Assembly: GCF_947503465.1 (NCBI RefSeq) | Contig: NZ_CANNDN010000004.1 | Location: 140,842 to 204,841, forward strand | DNA length: 64,000 nucleotides | Origin: an uncultured Tateyamaria sp. | GTDB lineage: Bacteria > Pseudomonadota > Alphaproteobacteria > Rhodobacterales > Rhodobacteraceae | Direction of reading: 5' to 3' | Part shown: positions 38,059 to 46,838 of the stretch, one piece after another | Layout: each line of letters opens with the position of its first letter | How positions within the stretch are numbered: the stretch's first letter is position 1 | The notes under the pieces: model-generated | Told to the model about the DNA's origin: nothing | Database searches by the model: none | Seen by the model: only the letters and a program-made list of their open reading frames with translations | Position numbers and translations under genes: made by a program

Positions 38059-38688
38059 TCAGAAGCGCCGGGCCACCACGAAATGATTGGGCGGACGCAC
38101 CGGATAGTTGCCCGTTTCAACGATCTCGAATCCCGCTGCGGAAATACGCCGTTCCGTGCCTTCGATCGTGTCAAACCGGACATATGGTGCCTTGCCGACA
38201 AGCTGCATCATCGGGATCAGCCGCTTCATGAGACCGAACTTCACCCCAAGCGATCGCTCTGCCAGGCAGGGCGATTTCGAGATGAACAGCCCGCCCGGTG
38301 CCAACAGCGTGTGCACCTGCGCCAGCGCTGCATCGATGTCCTCCATCAGGTGAAACAGGTTGAACGCAACGACAACGTCGTACTGGCCGGGTTTTAACGC
38401 CGCGCTGAATGGATCAGCCTGCAAAAAACGGACGTTGTCCACAGCCGGTTTCGCCTCTGCCTGAGCGATCATGCCTTCGGAGAAGTCTGTGGCGAGGATC
38501 GACCCCGCATGAGGTGCTAGGCGCAGGGCCGTCGTGCCGGTGCCACATCCAAGTTCCAGAACCCGGTCGGTCGGTTTCAAGTAGGACACGACCCGCTCGA
38601 GCGTCAGCTCATAGGCATTGGGGTCGCTCAGGGGTTGGGCCGCGTATTTCACCGCAATCCGATCCCAAAACTGTGCGTCTGTTTTCAT
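38059..38688 (-). CDS. Class I SAM-dependent methyltransferase
   Basis: A 209-residue methyltransferase. Motif I is DRVLELGCGTGTTALRLAP, followed by ILATDFSEGMIAQAE (motif II acidic) and DVVVAFNLFHLMEDI. Substrate unknown. It is divergent from a LysR regulator with an inverted repeat between the starts, so it is probably that regulator's target, perhaps together with ytoQ. Confidence 0.88.
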   Translation of the reverse strand: MKTDAQFWDRIAVKYAAQPLSDPNAYELTLERVVSYLKPTDRVLELGCGTGTTALRLAPHAGSILATDFSEGMIAQAEAKPAVDNVRFLQADPFSAALKPGQYDVVVAFNLFHLMEDIDAALAQVHTLLAPGGLFISKSPCLAERSLGVKFGLMKRLIPMMQLVGKAPYVRFDTIEGTERRISAAGFEIVETGNYPVRPPNHFVVARRF

Positions 38689-38704
38689 CGCTTTTCTCCT
38701 TCAG

Positions 38705-38723
38705 TTGTGCATATACGGCACAA
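38705..38723. promoter_or_regulatory. Candidate LysR operator
   Basis: TTGTGC (38705-38710) and GCACAA (38718-38723) are perfect arms with a seven-base AT-rich centre. A pair of GAATTC sites (38725-38730 and 38744-38749) lies beside it. It sits between the divergent methyltransferase and LysR genes. Confidence 0.55.
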
Positions 38724-38773
38724 GGAATTCCCGCGAAATTGACGAATTCCGCAGTGTATGTATACGAATCTGC

Positions 38774-39655
38774 ATGACCAAAGGCTTTGACTGGACCCAT
38801 TTGCGCGCCTTCCTTGCGACGGCCGACGCCGGATCATTGTCGGCAGCCGCCCGCGATCTTGGGCTGACCCAACCGACCGTGGGTCGACAAGTCGCAGCGT
38901 TGGAAGAAGAATTGCAGCTTGCCTTGTTCGAGCGCACGCCCCGGACCATGACATTGACGGATGCGGGGCGGGATCTGCTGGTCGAAGCGCGCAAGATGGG
39001 GGAGGCGGCAGCCCGGATCAACGTCATTGCCCAGGGGCGGACCCAAGGTCTTGACGGCACGATCCGCGTGACGGCGTCGGACATGATGAGCGCCTATGTC
39101 TTGCCAGACACGCTCCTGACGCTCCGCGGTCTGGCGCCGCGCCTGCGCATTGATGTTATTGCCGCGAACGACATTCGCGACATCCTCAAACGCGAGGCAG
39201 ACATCGCCATCCGTCATGTGCGCCCAACGGAACCGGACCTGATTGCCCGCAAGATCGGCGACTCGTCCGCGCATCTTTATGCCTCAAAATCCTATGTCGC
39301 GGCGCGTGGTCTTCCGGCCACTGTCGCAGACCTCAAGGACCACGATTTCATCAGCATGTCCGATGACGACATGTACATTGCGGCCATGGCCGAATACGGC
39401 ATTCCCGTCAGCCCCGCGAACCTTCGGTCAGGGTCCACCAGCGGCATCACCACATGGGAGTTGATGCGCAAGGGTTTCGGCATCTTCCCGATGTCCGACC
39501 ATATCGGCGACCAATTTGATGATGCAGTACGATTGCTGGACGGGGTTACCGACCTCAGCTTTCCGGTGTGGCTGGTCACCCACCGCGAATTGCACACAAG
39601 CAAACGGATCAGACTGGTCTTTGACCTGCTGGCAGACATGTTGAGCGACACCTGA
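38774..39655 (+). CDS. LysR-family transcriptional regulator
   Basis: A 293-residue LysR protein. The helix-turn-helix region is GSLSAAARDLGLTQPTVGRQ with LALFERTPRTMTLTDAG next; the effector domain follows (IRVTASDMMSAYVLPD, MRKGFGIFPMSDHIG). The ATG at 38774 gives the usual start (MTKGFDWTHLRAFLATADAG). Divergent from the methyltransferase gene. Its stop lies 24 bases from the convergent pheT stop. Confidence 0.9.
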   Translation: MTKGFDWTHLRAFLATADAGSLSAAARDLGLTQPTVGRQVAALEEELQLALFERTPRTMTLTDAGRDLLVEARKMGEAAARINVIAQGRTQGLDGTIRVTASDMMSAYVLPDTLLTLRGLAPRLRIDVIAANDIRDILKREADIAIRHVRPTEPDLIARKIGDSSAHLYASKSYVAARGLPATVADLKDHDFISMSDDDMYIAAMAEYGIPVSPANLRSGSTSGITTWELMRKGFGIFPMSDHIGDQFDDAVRLLDGVTDLSFPVWLVTHRELHTSKRIRLVFDLLADMLSDT

Positions 39656-39679
39656 ACTGGTCAGCCAAGCGTTCAGGAT

Positions 39680-42076
39680 CTATCCCCGCAGAACTCCGCC
39701 TGTCGCCTTTGTGACCTTTTCAACAACCTTTTGCGCAACGGCCTCGATATCGGCATCCTTCAGTGTCGCGTCTTTCGGTTGCAGACGCACGGTCAACGCC
39801 AGGGATTTTTTACCCTCGCCCAGACTGCCGCCGATGAACTCGTCAAACACGCGCACGTCCTCGATCAGAGACTTGTCCGCGCCCATGGCTGCGTTGACCA
39901 GCGTCAGCGCCTCGACTTCGGCATCTACGACGAACGCAAAATCACGTTCGACGGATTGAAGGTCGCTGATGTCCAGGGCCCCTTTGGTCGCGCCGCTTTT
40001 GCGGGGCAAAGGTACCTCGTCAGGCCAAAGGGTGAAGGCCATCGCCGGCCCTTTGACATCCATTGCCTCAAGCACACGGGGGTGCAGTTCTCCGAACACA
40101 CCCATCACCTTTTTCGGCCCAAGACAAATCCTGCCATGCCGGCCCGGGTGCCACCAATCCTGCGCACCACGCATGATCTGCACTTTGGCAGGCGCCCCGA
40201 TGGCGGCAAGGATCGTCTCTGCATCGGCCTTGACGTCGTAGACATCAACCGGTCGCGAAGCGCCATGCACGTCCTTGGGCCCCGTCCGGCCAACCAACAG
40301 GCCCGAGACCAGCAAATGCTGCTCACCGGGCTCACCACCGTGGAAGGCCGGCCCAACCTCGAACAGGGCAAGGTCGGCAAAGCCACGTGCCTGATTGCGC
40401 GCCGCAGCCTGCAGCAAGCCCGGCAGCAAGGCGGGGCGCATGTGACTCATATCGCTCGAAATCGGATTTTCCAGCATCGCATTGTCGCCACCACCGCCAA
40501 ACAGTGCGGCCGACGCTTGGTCAATGAAGCTGTAAGTTACGCATTCGTTGTACCCAAGTGCTGCGGCGGTCCTGCGCGCAATCTGTTCTCGGCGCTGGAG
40601 TGCTGTCATGACCGGCTTCGGCACACCTGCGGTCAGCCTGGGCAAGGGCTTGCCCTTCAGCTTGGTCAGCGATGCAACGCGTGCCACTTCCTCGACAAGG
40701 TCGGCTTCACCCAGGACGTCCGGGCGCCAGCTGGGCACATGCGCCATGTCGCCTTCCAATTGAAAGCCAAGGGCTGTCAACGTCTGGCGCTGTTCGCTTT
40801 CGGGAATGTCCATGCCAACCAGGCTTTGGACGCGGGCCGCATTCAGACGGAAGGCGCGGCTGGTGTCCGGGATGGCACCTGCACTGATCATGTTCGACAC
40901 CGTTCCGCCAGCATGTTCCAGGATCATTGCGCATGCGTGATCCAGCCCGACAGGGGTAAAGGCGGGATCAACGCCACGCTCGAACCGGTAGCGCGCATCG
41001 GAATTGATCTTCAGCGCGCGCCCGGCATATGCGATCTGCACAGGATCCCAATAGGCGCTTTCGACAAGGACGTTTACCGTTTCTTCGGTACACCCTGTTT
41101 CGGCACCGCCCATGATCCCGGCAATGCTTTCGGGCCCATTGTCATCCGAAATCACCATCTGGCCCTGCTGCAGGGTGTAAGTCTTTTCATCCAGGGCCAC
41201 GATAGCCTCGCCCCCCGCCGCGCGATGCACCCGCAGGTTGCCCGAAACCTTGTCAGCATCGAACACGTGCAAGGGGCGGTTCAGATCGTATGTGAAGTAG
41301 TTCGTGACATCGACCAGGAACGAAATCGGGCGCAACCCGATGGCGCGCAACCGGTCCTGCAACCAGGCGGGGCTGGGGCCGTTCTGCACACCCTTGATCA
41401 AACGACCAAAAAACGCCGGGCATCCATCCAAGGTATCGTTGTCGATGCTGACCGTTATGTCAGAGACAAAAGCGCCTTCGACGGCTGGGACAGGGTTGGG
41501 GCGCATTGTCCCCAGACGGCGCGCCGCCAGATCGCGGGCGATACCACGTACGCCAAGCGCGTCGGGACGGTTGGGCGTGATCGCAATCTCGATCACCGGG
41601 TCCACCTTGGACGGGTCGTTTTCGGCGAGCCAATCGACAAAGCGGTCGCCCACGTCGCCACTGGGCAACTCGATAATACCGTCATGTTCGTCCGACAGTT
41701 CCATCTCACGCTCGGACGCCATCATGCCAAAGCTCTCGATACCCCGAATTTTGCCAACGCCAATGGTGGTGTCGATACCGGGCACATAGACACCGGGCTT
41801 GGCCACAACGACGGTGATCCCTTCGCGGGCATTGGGCGCGCCACAGATGATCTGTTTGGTGCCTTCGTCGGTCGCAACCTGACACACGCGTAACCGATCC
41901 GCATCGGGGTGTTTCTCGGCGCTCAGCACCTTGCCGATGGTAAAGTCGGCCAGCTTCGCCCCACGGTCCTCGACCCCCTCGACCTCAAGGCCAAGATCGG
42001 TCAGCGCATAGGTGATCTCGTCCACCGACGCGGTCGTATCGAGATGCTGCTTGAGCCAGCTGAGCGTGAATTTCAT
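39680..42076 (-). CDS. pheT: Phenylalanyl-tRNA synthetase beta subunit
   Basis: A 798-residue beta subunit of full length. It has the N-terminal MKFTLSWLKQHLDT, the tRNA-binding EMAP-like domain (LRVCQVATDEGTKQIICGAP), the B3/B4 editing domain, the B5 domain, and the C-terminal ferredoxin-like anticodon-binding domain (DEFIGGSLGEGKKSLALTVR). With PheS it forms the (alpha-beta)2 enzyme. In most bacteria pheS and pheT are adjacent; here two genes separate them. Confidence 0.96.
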   Translation of the reverse strand: MKFTLSWLKQHLDTTASVDEITYALTDLGLEVEGVEDRGAKLADFTIGKVLSAEKHPDADRLRVCQVATDEGTKQIICGAPNAREGITVVVAKPGVYVPGIDTTIGVGKIRGIESFGMMASEREMELSDEHDGIIELPSGDVGDRFVDWLAENDPSKVDPVIEIAITPNRPDALGVRGIARDLAARRLGTMRPNPVPAVEGAFVSDITVSIDNDTLDGCPAFFGRLIKGVQNGPSPAWLQDRLRAIGLRPISFLVDVTNYFTYDLNRPLHVFDADKVSGNLRVHRAAGGEAIVALDEKTYTLQQGQMVISDDNGPESIAGIMGGAETGCTEETVNVLVESAYWDPVQIAYAGRALKINSDARYRFERGVDPAFTPVGLDHACAMILEHAGGTVSNMISAGAIPDTSRAFRLNAARVQSLVGMDIPESEQRQTLTALGFQLEGDMAHVPSWRPDVLGEADLVEEVARVASLTKLKGKPLPRLTAGVPKPVMTALQRREQIARRTAAALGYNECVTYSFIDQASAALFGGGGDNAMLENPISSDMSHMRPALLPGLLQAAARNQARGFADLALFEVGPAFHGGEPGEQHLLVSGLLVGRTGPKDVHGASRPVDVYDVKADAETILAAIGAPAKVQIMRGAQDWWHPGRHGRICLGPKKVMGVFGELHPRVLEAMDVKGPAMAFTLWPDEVPLPRKSGATKGALDISDLQSVERDFAFVVDAEVEALTLVNAAMGADKSLIEDVRVFDEFIGGSLGEGKKSLALTVRLQPKDATLKDADIEAVAQKVVEKVTKATGGVLRG

Positions 42077-42162
42077 CGGGCGTATCCCCTGCGTTCAAAT
42101 ACGCGCCTGCAATGGCAAAGATCGCACCAAGGTGCAAGCGTGGCGCAGGCGAACGGCGCCTG

Positions 42163-42984
42163 TCAGGGAAAGACCGGCGTGCGCCCCAGCAGTTCGTCCA
42201 ACTGTCGTGCGATCCAACCATGCGGGATAAAGTGGCCACCGGGGTGCACATCCAGGGCGACCTTGGTGCCATTGGTGCACGCGCGCCATTCGGTCCGGGT
42301 CAGGGTCAGAAACTCGACCGCGGACCAGTCGCCCCCGTCCGTCGCTTCCTGCGAACAGCCAAGTTGATTGCGCCACAGGAACACCGGGTAGTCCGTCTCG
42401 CCCTGCGGGCCATAGGGAAAGTCCAGCACATTGTCCTTCAGGCCATGTACATGGCGTGCTTCTTTCGGGGCCTGCGCACAGTCTTCGGATTGACCGATGG
42501 TTCCGGAAATTCCCAGCAGGGCGCGCACATTCATCTCGGTCCCCCGGTCGCAAGCAACCCGCCAGGCCATGATGGACCCGTAGGAATAACCGGACAGATA
42601 GATGTTGTTGGTGTCGACGGGGTAGCGCCTGATCACGTCTTCCAGCACGTCCGCGGCGAACTGGACATCCTCGGTCTCGGGATACCACATGTTCCAGGTC
42701 TTGCGATTGCCGTTCGGCGCGATCAGCAATACGCCCCGTCGCCGCGTCGCACCTGAAATACGCTGGTGCTGCACAGGCAAGGCACCTGTGCGTTGCCACC
42801 CATGGAAGTGGATCAGCACGGGCATCGGGCTGCTGCCATCCCATCCGTCCGGTTCCTTCACATGGTACGACCTGTCCCCCAACGTGCAGGGCACATCCAG
42901 ATGACACACATCGCGTTGCGTGTCAGCGCTGGCGAAAAACGGTGCTGCGCAGCACAGCGCAAGCAGGCAAATCAATCGGTTCAT
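42163..42984 (-). CDS. Exported alpha/beta-fold esterase (LpqC / PHB-depolymerase-like)
   Basis: A 273-residue protein with a signal peptide (RLICLLALCCAAPFFASA) and an alpha/beta hydrolase fold: VLIHFHGWQRTG, NNIYLSGYSYGSIMAWRVAC with the nucleophile Ser in GYSYGS, and the His in HPGGHFIPHGW. Cys residues suit the periplasm. It resembles LpqC/feruloyl-esterase-like poly-hydroxybutyrate depolymerases. Substrate unknown. It lies between pheS and pheT on the same strand. Confidence 0.82.
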   Translation of the reverse strand: MNRLICLLALCCAAPFFASADTQRDVCHLDVPCTLGDRSYHVKEPDGWDGSSPMPVLIHFHGWQRTGALPVQHQRISGATRRRGVLLIAPNGNRKTWNMWYPETEDVQFAADVLEDVIRRYPVDTNNIYLSGYSYGSIMAWRVACDRGTEMNVRALLGISGTIGQSEDCAQAPKEARHVHGLKDNVLDFPYGPQGETDYPVFLWRNQLGCSQEATDGGDWSAVEFLTLTRTEWRACTNGTKVALDVHPGGHFIPHGWIARQLDELLGRTPVFP

Positions 42985-43015
42985 GGGGCGCAAGCTATCC
43001 ACACCAGCGGTCGTG

Positions 43016-43228
43016 TCACGTCACATTGTCGTGGTCATCGCGGTTGCGGCGCTGAATGGCGTCCAGCCACCGGTCGATCAACAGGATGGGCGCCAGGACA
43101 ATGGTCCAACCCGCGGCATTGATGACGGTGAACGTCAGCTTGAGATGCGCGGGCATGTCCGATCGCCAAAGAAAAACATGGGCGATCACGATCAGTGTGA
43201 CAAGGGTCAGGACAAGCCATTTGCGCAT
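43016..43228 (-). CDS. Small membrane protein between pheS and pheT
   Basis: A 70-residue protein with two membrane segments (WLVLTLVTLIVIAHVFLW and LTFTVINAAGWTIVLAPILL) and a charged C-terminus. No family recognised. An alternative ATG at 43240 adds four residues; neither has a clear ribosome-binding site. Same strand as pheS, 50 bases after it, so probably co-transcribed. Confidence 0.6.
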   Translation of the reverse strand: MRKWLVLTLVTLIVIAHVFLWRSDMPAHLKLTFTVINAAGWTIVLAPILLIDRWLDAIQRRNRDDHDNVT

Positions 43229-43278
43229 GCAGCGCGACATAGCGCAGATCAGGCCATGCGCAATGGATGTCAGCTATT

Positions 43279-44352
43279 CTAGCGGCTCAGACCGCCGTGC
43301 AGTGTTGGCACATCCAGAGCAGCAAAGCCATAATGGCGCAGCCAGCGCAGGTCGCTGTCAAAGAACGCACGCAGGTCAGGCACGCCGTATTTCAGCATCG
43401 CAATCCGGTCGATCCCCATCCCGAAGGCAAAGCCCTGCCATTCATTCGGGTCGATCCCGCCCGCTTGCAGCACCTTGGGGTGCACCATGCCAGAGCCAAG
43501 AATTTCGAGCCAATCGTCACCCTCGCCCACCTTGAGCGTGCCGCCCTCCCACGAACAGCGAATGTCGACCTCGGCCGACGGCTCGGTGAAGGGGAAATGC
43601 GAGGCGCGGAAGCGCAGATCGACGCCGTCCACCTCGAAATAGGATTTCACGAACTCTTCCAGCACCCATTTCAGGTTGGCCATCGAGATATCGCGGTCAA
43701 TAGCCAGACCTTCCACCTGGTGGAACATGGGCGTGTGCGTCTGGTCATAATCCGCGCGGTACACACCGCCAGGACATATGATGCGGGTGGGTGCGCCCGT
43801 GGCCTCCATCGACCGGATCTGCACCGGCGAGGTGTGGGTGCGCAGCACGTGGGGCGGGCGGTTGTCGCCCTCGGCCCGGTGCATGTAGAACGTGTCCATC
43901 TCTGCCCGTGCGGGGTGATGGCCGGGTATGTTCAGGGCATCGAAGTTGTACCAGTCGGTATCGATCCGCGGCCCTTCCGCGACGGAGAAGCCCATTTCCG
44001 CAAAGATGGCCGTGACTTCTTCGGTCACTTGGCTGATCGGGTGGATCGTGCCGCGCCGTTGGGGCCGGTTGGGCAGCGTGACGTCCAGCCATTCAGAGCG
44101 CAACCGCGCGTCCAGTGCCGCATCCGCAAGGGCGGCTTTCTTTGCTGATAATGCGCTGTTGATCTCGTCCTTGAGGGCATTGAGCGCGGGACCGGCCACT
44201 TGACGCTCTTCCGCTGTCATCTTGCCCAGTTCGCGCATTTTCAGGGCCACTTCGCCCTTCTTGCCAACGGCAGCAATCCGAATGTCTTCCAGCGACGGTT
44301 CGTCTGTCGCATCGGCAATCTGGGCCAGATACTTGGATTTGAGATCGTCCAT
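43279..44352 (-). CDS. pheS: Phenylalanyl-tRNA synthetase alpha subunit
   Basis: A 357-residue class II synthetase subunit. A coiled-coil N-terminus ([15 protein letters not shown]) leads to the catalytic core: [33 protein letters not shown], motif 2 ([12 protein letters not shown]) and motif 3 ([17 protein letters not shown]). It charges tRNA-Phe together with PheT. The ATG at 44352 matches the family start; the longer frame to 44379 adds an unconserved leader. Confidence 0.96.
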   Translation of the reverse strand: MDDLKSKYLAQIADATDEPSLEDIRIAAVGKKGEVALKMRELGKMTAEERQVAGPALNALKDEINSALSAKKAALADAALDARLRSEWLDVTLPNRPQRRGTIHPISQVTEEVTAIFAEMGFSVAEGPRIDTDWYNFDALNIPGHHPARAEMDTFYMHRAEGDNRPPHVLRTHTSPVQIRSMEATGAPTRIICPGGVYRADYDQTHTPMFHQVEGLAIDRDISMANLKWVLEEFVKSYFEVDGVDLRFRASHFPFTEPSAEVDIRCSWEGGTLKVGEGDDWLEILGSGMVHPKVLQAGGIDPNEWQGFAFGMGIDRIAMLKYGVPDLRAFFDSDLRWLRHYGFAALDVPTLHGGLSR

Positions 44353-44520
44353 GACGCAAAACACCCCGTTTCGTTCCACAGCGCATTACCGCTCTGCAGG
44401 CCCCAGTGCAACCGGACATGAATGGGCAGACCGCTATCGCTGGCCACAGTTTGGCCCAAGCATCGTCCCACAGCCGTCGCAAACCCTTGGTTCAACCCAT
44501 CCGGGCAAGGAGTGCCCGAT

Positions 44521-45807
44521 ATGCAGTACATCGTCCGTCAATATGAAGTCCTGTTTCCAAGGCTGCCCTACCCTATCCGGTTGCTCCTGAACCTTGCCTT
44601 TTTGCCGATCATCCTGTTCTGGGCGATGCCCCGCGCGCTTTTACGTTTGGACCGGGCCAACAACCACTTCACGGGCACCCATGCCGATGTACCCGAGATG
44701 GACCAGGGGCAATTCCATCTGGATGCCAAAACACGGGCCGAGGTTTCCAGGCAGCCCGGCGCTTTCCTTCACATGCAGGGGATGATTCAGGCTGAAAACT
44801 GGACCGGGTTCCTGCGGCAGCTCAAGGCTTGGGACGACGTGAATGCCCACGAGGAAGGCGACCCGTTGGTCTATACCGGGTCGCGGGCAGCGCGCTGGAA
44901 GCAGTATGCGTTTCTGCAGGAACAGGACGATTGTTCAGGCATGGCCGCATGGGAACTGCCGTGGGATGCCATCGAGGCATTGGAGATGGAGTTCGCCCGC
45001 GATCACACGGACCCAAGGCTGGCCGCCGTGCTGGCCCGCGCGCATGACGAACTGGCCTGGGCACGGCGCGGTGGTGACCTTGCCGACGCCGTCAGCCGAG
45101 ATGGGTGGAGAGGGTTCGAAGAGCAGTTGAACCGCGCCAACCAAATCGTGTCCGATTTCGATGCGGCCAAGGAAGGGTCCTATCTGCTTGCGTCCGTGAC
45201 GCACACGATTGCCCTGTCTTCCGAATGGGAAGATGCAGCGCGCGACCGCGCCTTCCAGACTTGTCTGGATCTCAACCCGAAATGCTGGGGGTCCATGGCG
45301 GAACGTGCGTTCCATCTGTTGCCACGTTGGGGCGGGGATTATGAACAGCTTGAGGTTGCCGCACGACAGGCCATGTCTGACACGCACCAGTTCGGTGCCG
45401 CAGTCTATGCCGCCTTCTATCTCGGCGTCATCAATTGCGATGAAGGCGCGCTGTTTTCCTGCGATGCAGAGTTGTTTGCCGAAGGGTTGTCCGACATGGC
45501 GGCGGCAGAAAATGGCGATCAGGTTCTGGTCAACCGGCTGATTGAAACGGTGATCGAGATTGTCACACCGCAGGTCGGGGTATTTGGCCGCGACGACATC
45601 AATGCCCGCCGCGCCGATTTCGCCCGTGCCGCGGACAAACTGTTCCGCGATCATTTCTGCTGCCATGTCACCGACGTCTGGACCAGCGCACCGCAAGAGG
45701 CGTTCAACATCGCCGCATCCATGTATGCGCCGGAACTTGAAGCGGGTCAGCAGATCACGCTCAGCCTGAGCGGCGGTATCAACATCGGTGCGGTCCCGCA
45801 GACATGA
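44521..45807 (+). CDS. Hypothetical protein with N-terminal membrane segment and helical repeats
   Basis: A 428-residue protein. One membrane segment (about residues 17-36, LPYPIRLLLNLAFLPIILFW) precedes a mostly helical cytoplasmic or periplasmic body. The middle part (FQTCLDLNPKCWGSMAERAF, then HLLPRWGGDYEQLEVAARQA) looks like TPR-type or DUF4034-like helices. GCAAGGAGTGC lies before the ATG. No function can be given. It is convergent with rplT. Confidence 0.7.
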   Translation: MQYIVRQYEVLFPRLPYPIRLLLNLAFLPIILFWAMPRALLRLDRANNHFTGTHADVPEMDQGQFHLDAKTRAEVSRQPGAFLHMQGMIQAENWTGFLRQLKAWDDVNAHEEGDPLVYTGSRAARWKQYAFLQEQDDCSGMAAWELPWDAIEALEMEFARDHTDPRLAAVLARAHDELAWARRGGDLADAVSRDGWRGFEEQLNRANQIVSDFDAAKEGSYLLASVTHTIALSSEWEDAARDRAFQTCLDLNPKCWGSMAERAFHLLPRWGGDYEQLEVAARQAMSDTHQFGAAVYAAFYLGVINCDEGALFSCDAELFAEGLSDMAAAENGDQVLVNRLIETVIEIVTPQVGVFGRDDINARRADFARAADKLFRDHFCCHVTDVWTSAPQEAFNIAASMYAPELEAGQQITLSLSGGINIGAVPQT

Positions 45808-45836
45808 AAAAACCCCGGCGACTGGCAGGGGTTTTC
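45807..45836. terminator. Bidirectional terminator between a hypothetical gene and rplT
   Basis: AAAACCCC (45809-45816) and GGGGTTTT (45828-45835) form an eight-pair stem; the flanking A and T tracts give U-runs on both strands. It lies at the stop of the hypothetical gene and 23 bases from the rplT stop. Confidence 0.82.
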
Positions 45837-45858
45837 AAAATTCAGATGCTGAGTGCGC

Positions 45859-46224
45859 TTACGCGTTCAGCTGGGCCTTGGCCTGATCCACGATCGCGGC
45901 AAACGCCTCGGGTTCGTTCACGGCCAGATCGGCCAGAACCTTGCGGTCCACTTCGATGCCAGCCAGGTTCAGGCCGTTGATGAAGCGGCTGTAGGTCAGC
46001 GCTTCGTCGTGGGCGCGCACGGCGGCGTTGATCCGTTGGATCCACAGGGCGCGGAAGTTGCGCTTGCGATTGTGGCGGTCGCGGGTCGCGTACTGGTTGG
46101 CCTTGTCGACGGCCTGACGCGCGACCTTGAAGGTGCTCTTGCGGCGACCATAGTAACCTTTGGCGGCTTTGATGACCTTCTTGTGACGGGCGTGGGTGAC
46201 GGTTCCACCTTTGGTGCGGGACAT
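45859..46224 (-). CDS. rplT: 50S ribosomal protein L20
   Basis: A 121-residue L20, usual length and very basic: [40 protein letters not shown] and [20 protein letters not shown]. It binds 23S rRNA early in 50S assembly and in many bacteria represses its own operon. It is 18 bases after rpmI. infC, the common partner, is not in this window upstream of rpmI. Confidence 0.97.
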   Translation of the reverse strand: MSRTKGGTVTHARHKKVIKAAKGYYGRRKSTFKVARQAVDKANQYATRDRHNRKRNFRALWIQRINAAVRAHDEALTYSRFINGLNLAGIEVDRKVLADLAVNEPEAFAAIVDQAKAQLNA

Positions 46225-46242
46225 GTTGTCTGCTCCTTCTTC

Positions 46243-46443
46243 TTAACGGTCGTAGGGCATGAAGCCCTTGACGATTTTCGCGTCGGGGGCGGACAGGGTC
46301 GTGGTGCCACGGGCGTCACGAATGAATTTGCGGGTGCGTTTGATCATGCCGTGGCGCTTGCCGGCCTGACCTGCCATCACTTTACCGGTGGCGGTCACCT
46401 TGAAGCGCTTCTTGGCGCTCGACTTGGTCTTCATCTTGGGCAT
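46243..46443 (-). CDS. rpmI: 50S ribosomal protein L35
   Basis: A 66-residue L35: [20 protein letters not shown], then [20 protein letters not shown] and a GFMPYDR end. The normal start is MPKMKTKSS at 46443; upstream in-frame codons are not conserved. It forms an operon with rplT. Confidence 0.97.
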   Translation of the reverse strand: MPKMKTKSSAKKRFKVTATGKVMAGQAGKRHGMIKRTRKFIRDARGTTTLSAPDAKIVKGFMPYDR

Positions 46444-46587
46444 TTCCGTCTCCATCGTTTGAGTGCGGTAGATGCGCGACTCGGCATGCCACTTGGGCCG
46501 GACGCGCGGAACGAGATGGGCGTATACGAGCAGTTGGCAGTCAAGGCAAGGGGATTTGATGACGGACCGGTGCGGTCGCACAGCGCC

Positions 46588-46809
46588 TCACATGAAGCTG
46601 GCGATCACCCGGACAAATACGTCAGGAATTTCCTCAAGCGTGTAGCCACCCGGCTGGGTCTGAATGGCAAGCAGGATCAACCCGCCTGCGATAAGGATCG
46701 TGATCGCAGACGCACGCGGCGCACGACGATCCGATATCGCCGACAGAATGGACGGGATGGAAAACCCGGCAATCAGAATTCCGAGTACCAGATAAAAATC
46801 AGGGCTCAT
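46588..46809 (-). CDS. Small membrane protein of unknown function
   Basis: A 73-residue protein with two membrane segments (FYLVLGILIAGFSIPSILSA and ASAITILIAGGLILLAIQ) around a short basic loop (SDRRAPRA). No family recognised beyond general similarity to small Rhodobacterales membrane proteins. It follows pyk on the same strand with a 29-base gap, so it may be co-transcribed. Confidence 0.65.
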   Translation of the reverse strand: MSPDFYLVLGILIAGFSIPSILSAISDRRAPRASAITILIAGGLILLAIQTQPGGYTLEEIPDVFVRVIASFM

Positions 46810-46838
46810 AACATGACCTTACCTTAAGTCAGGTCACG

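Noticed and set aside
46444..46587. Possible L20-type leader regulating rpmI-rplT
   Set aside because: I could not find a convincing pseudoknot or L20-like site by eye; a structure search would be needed.
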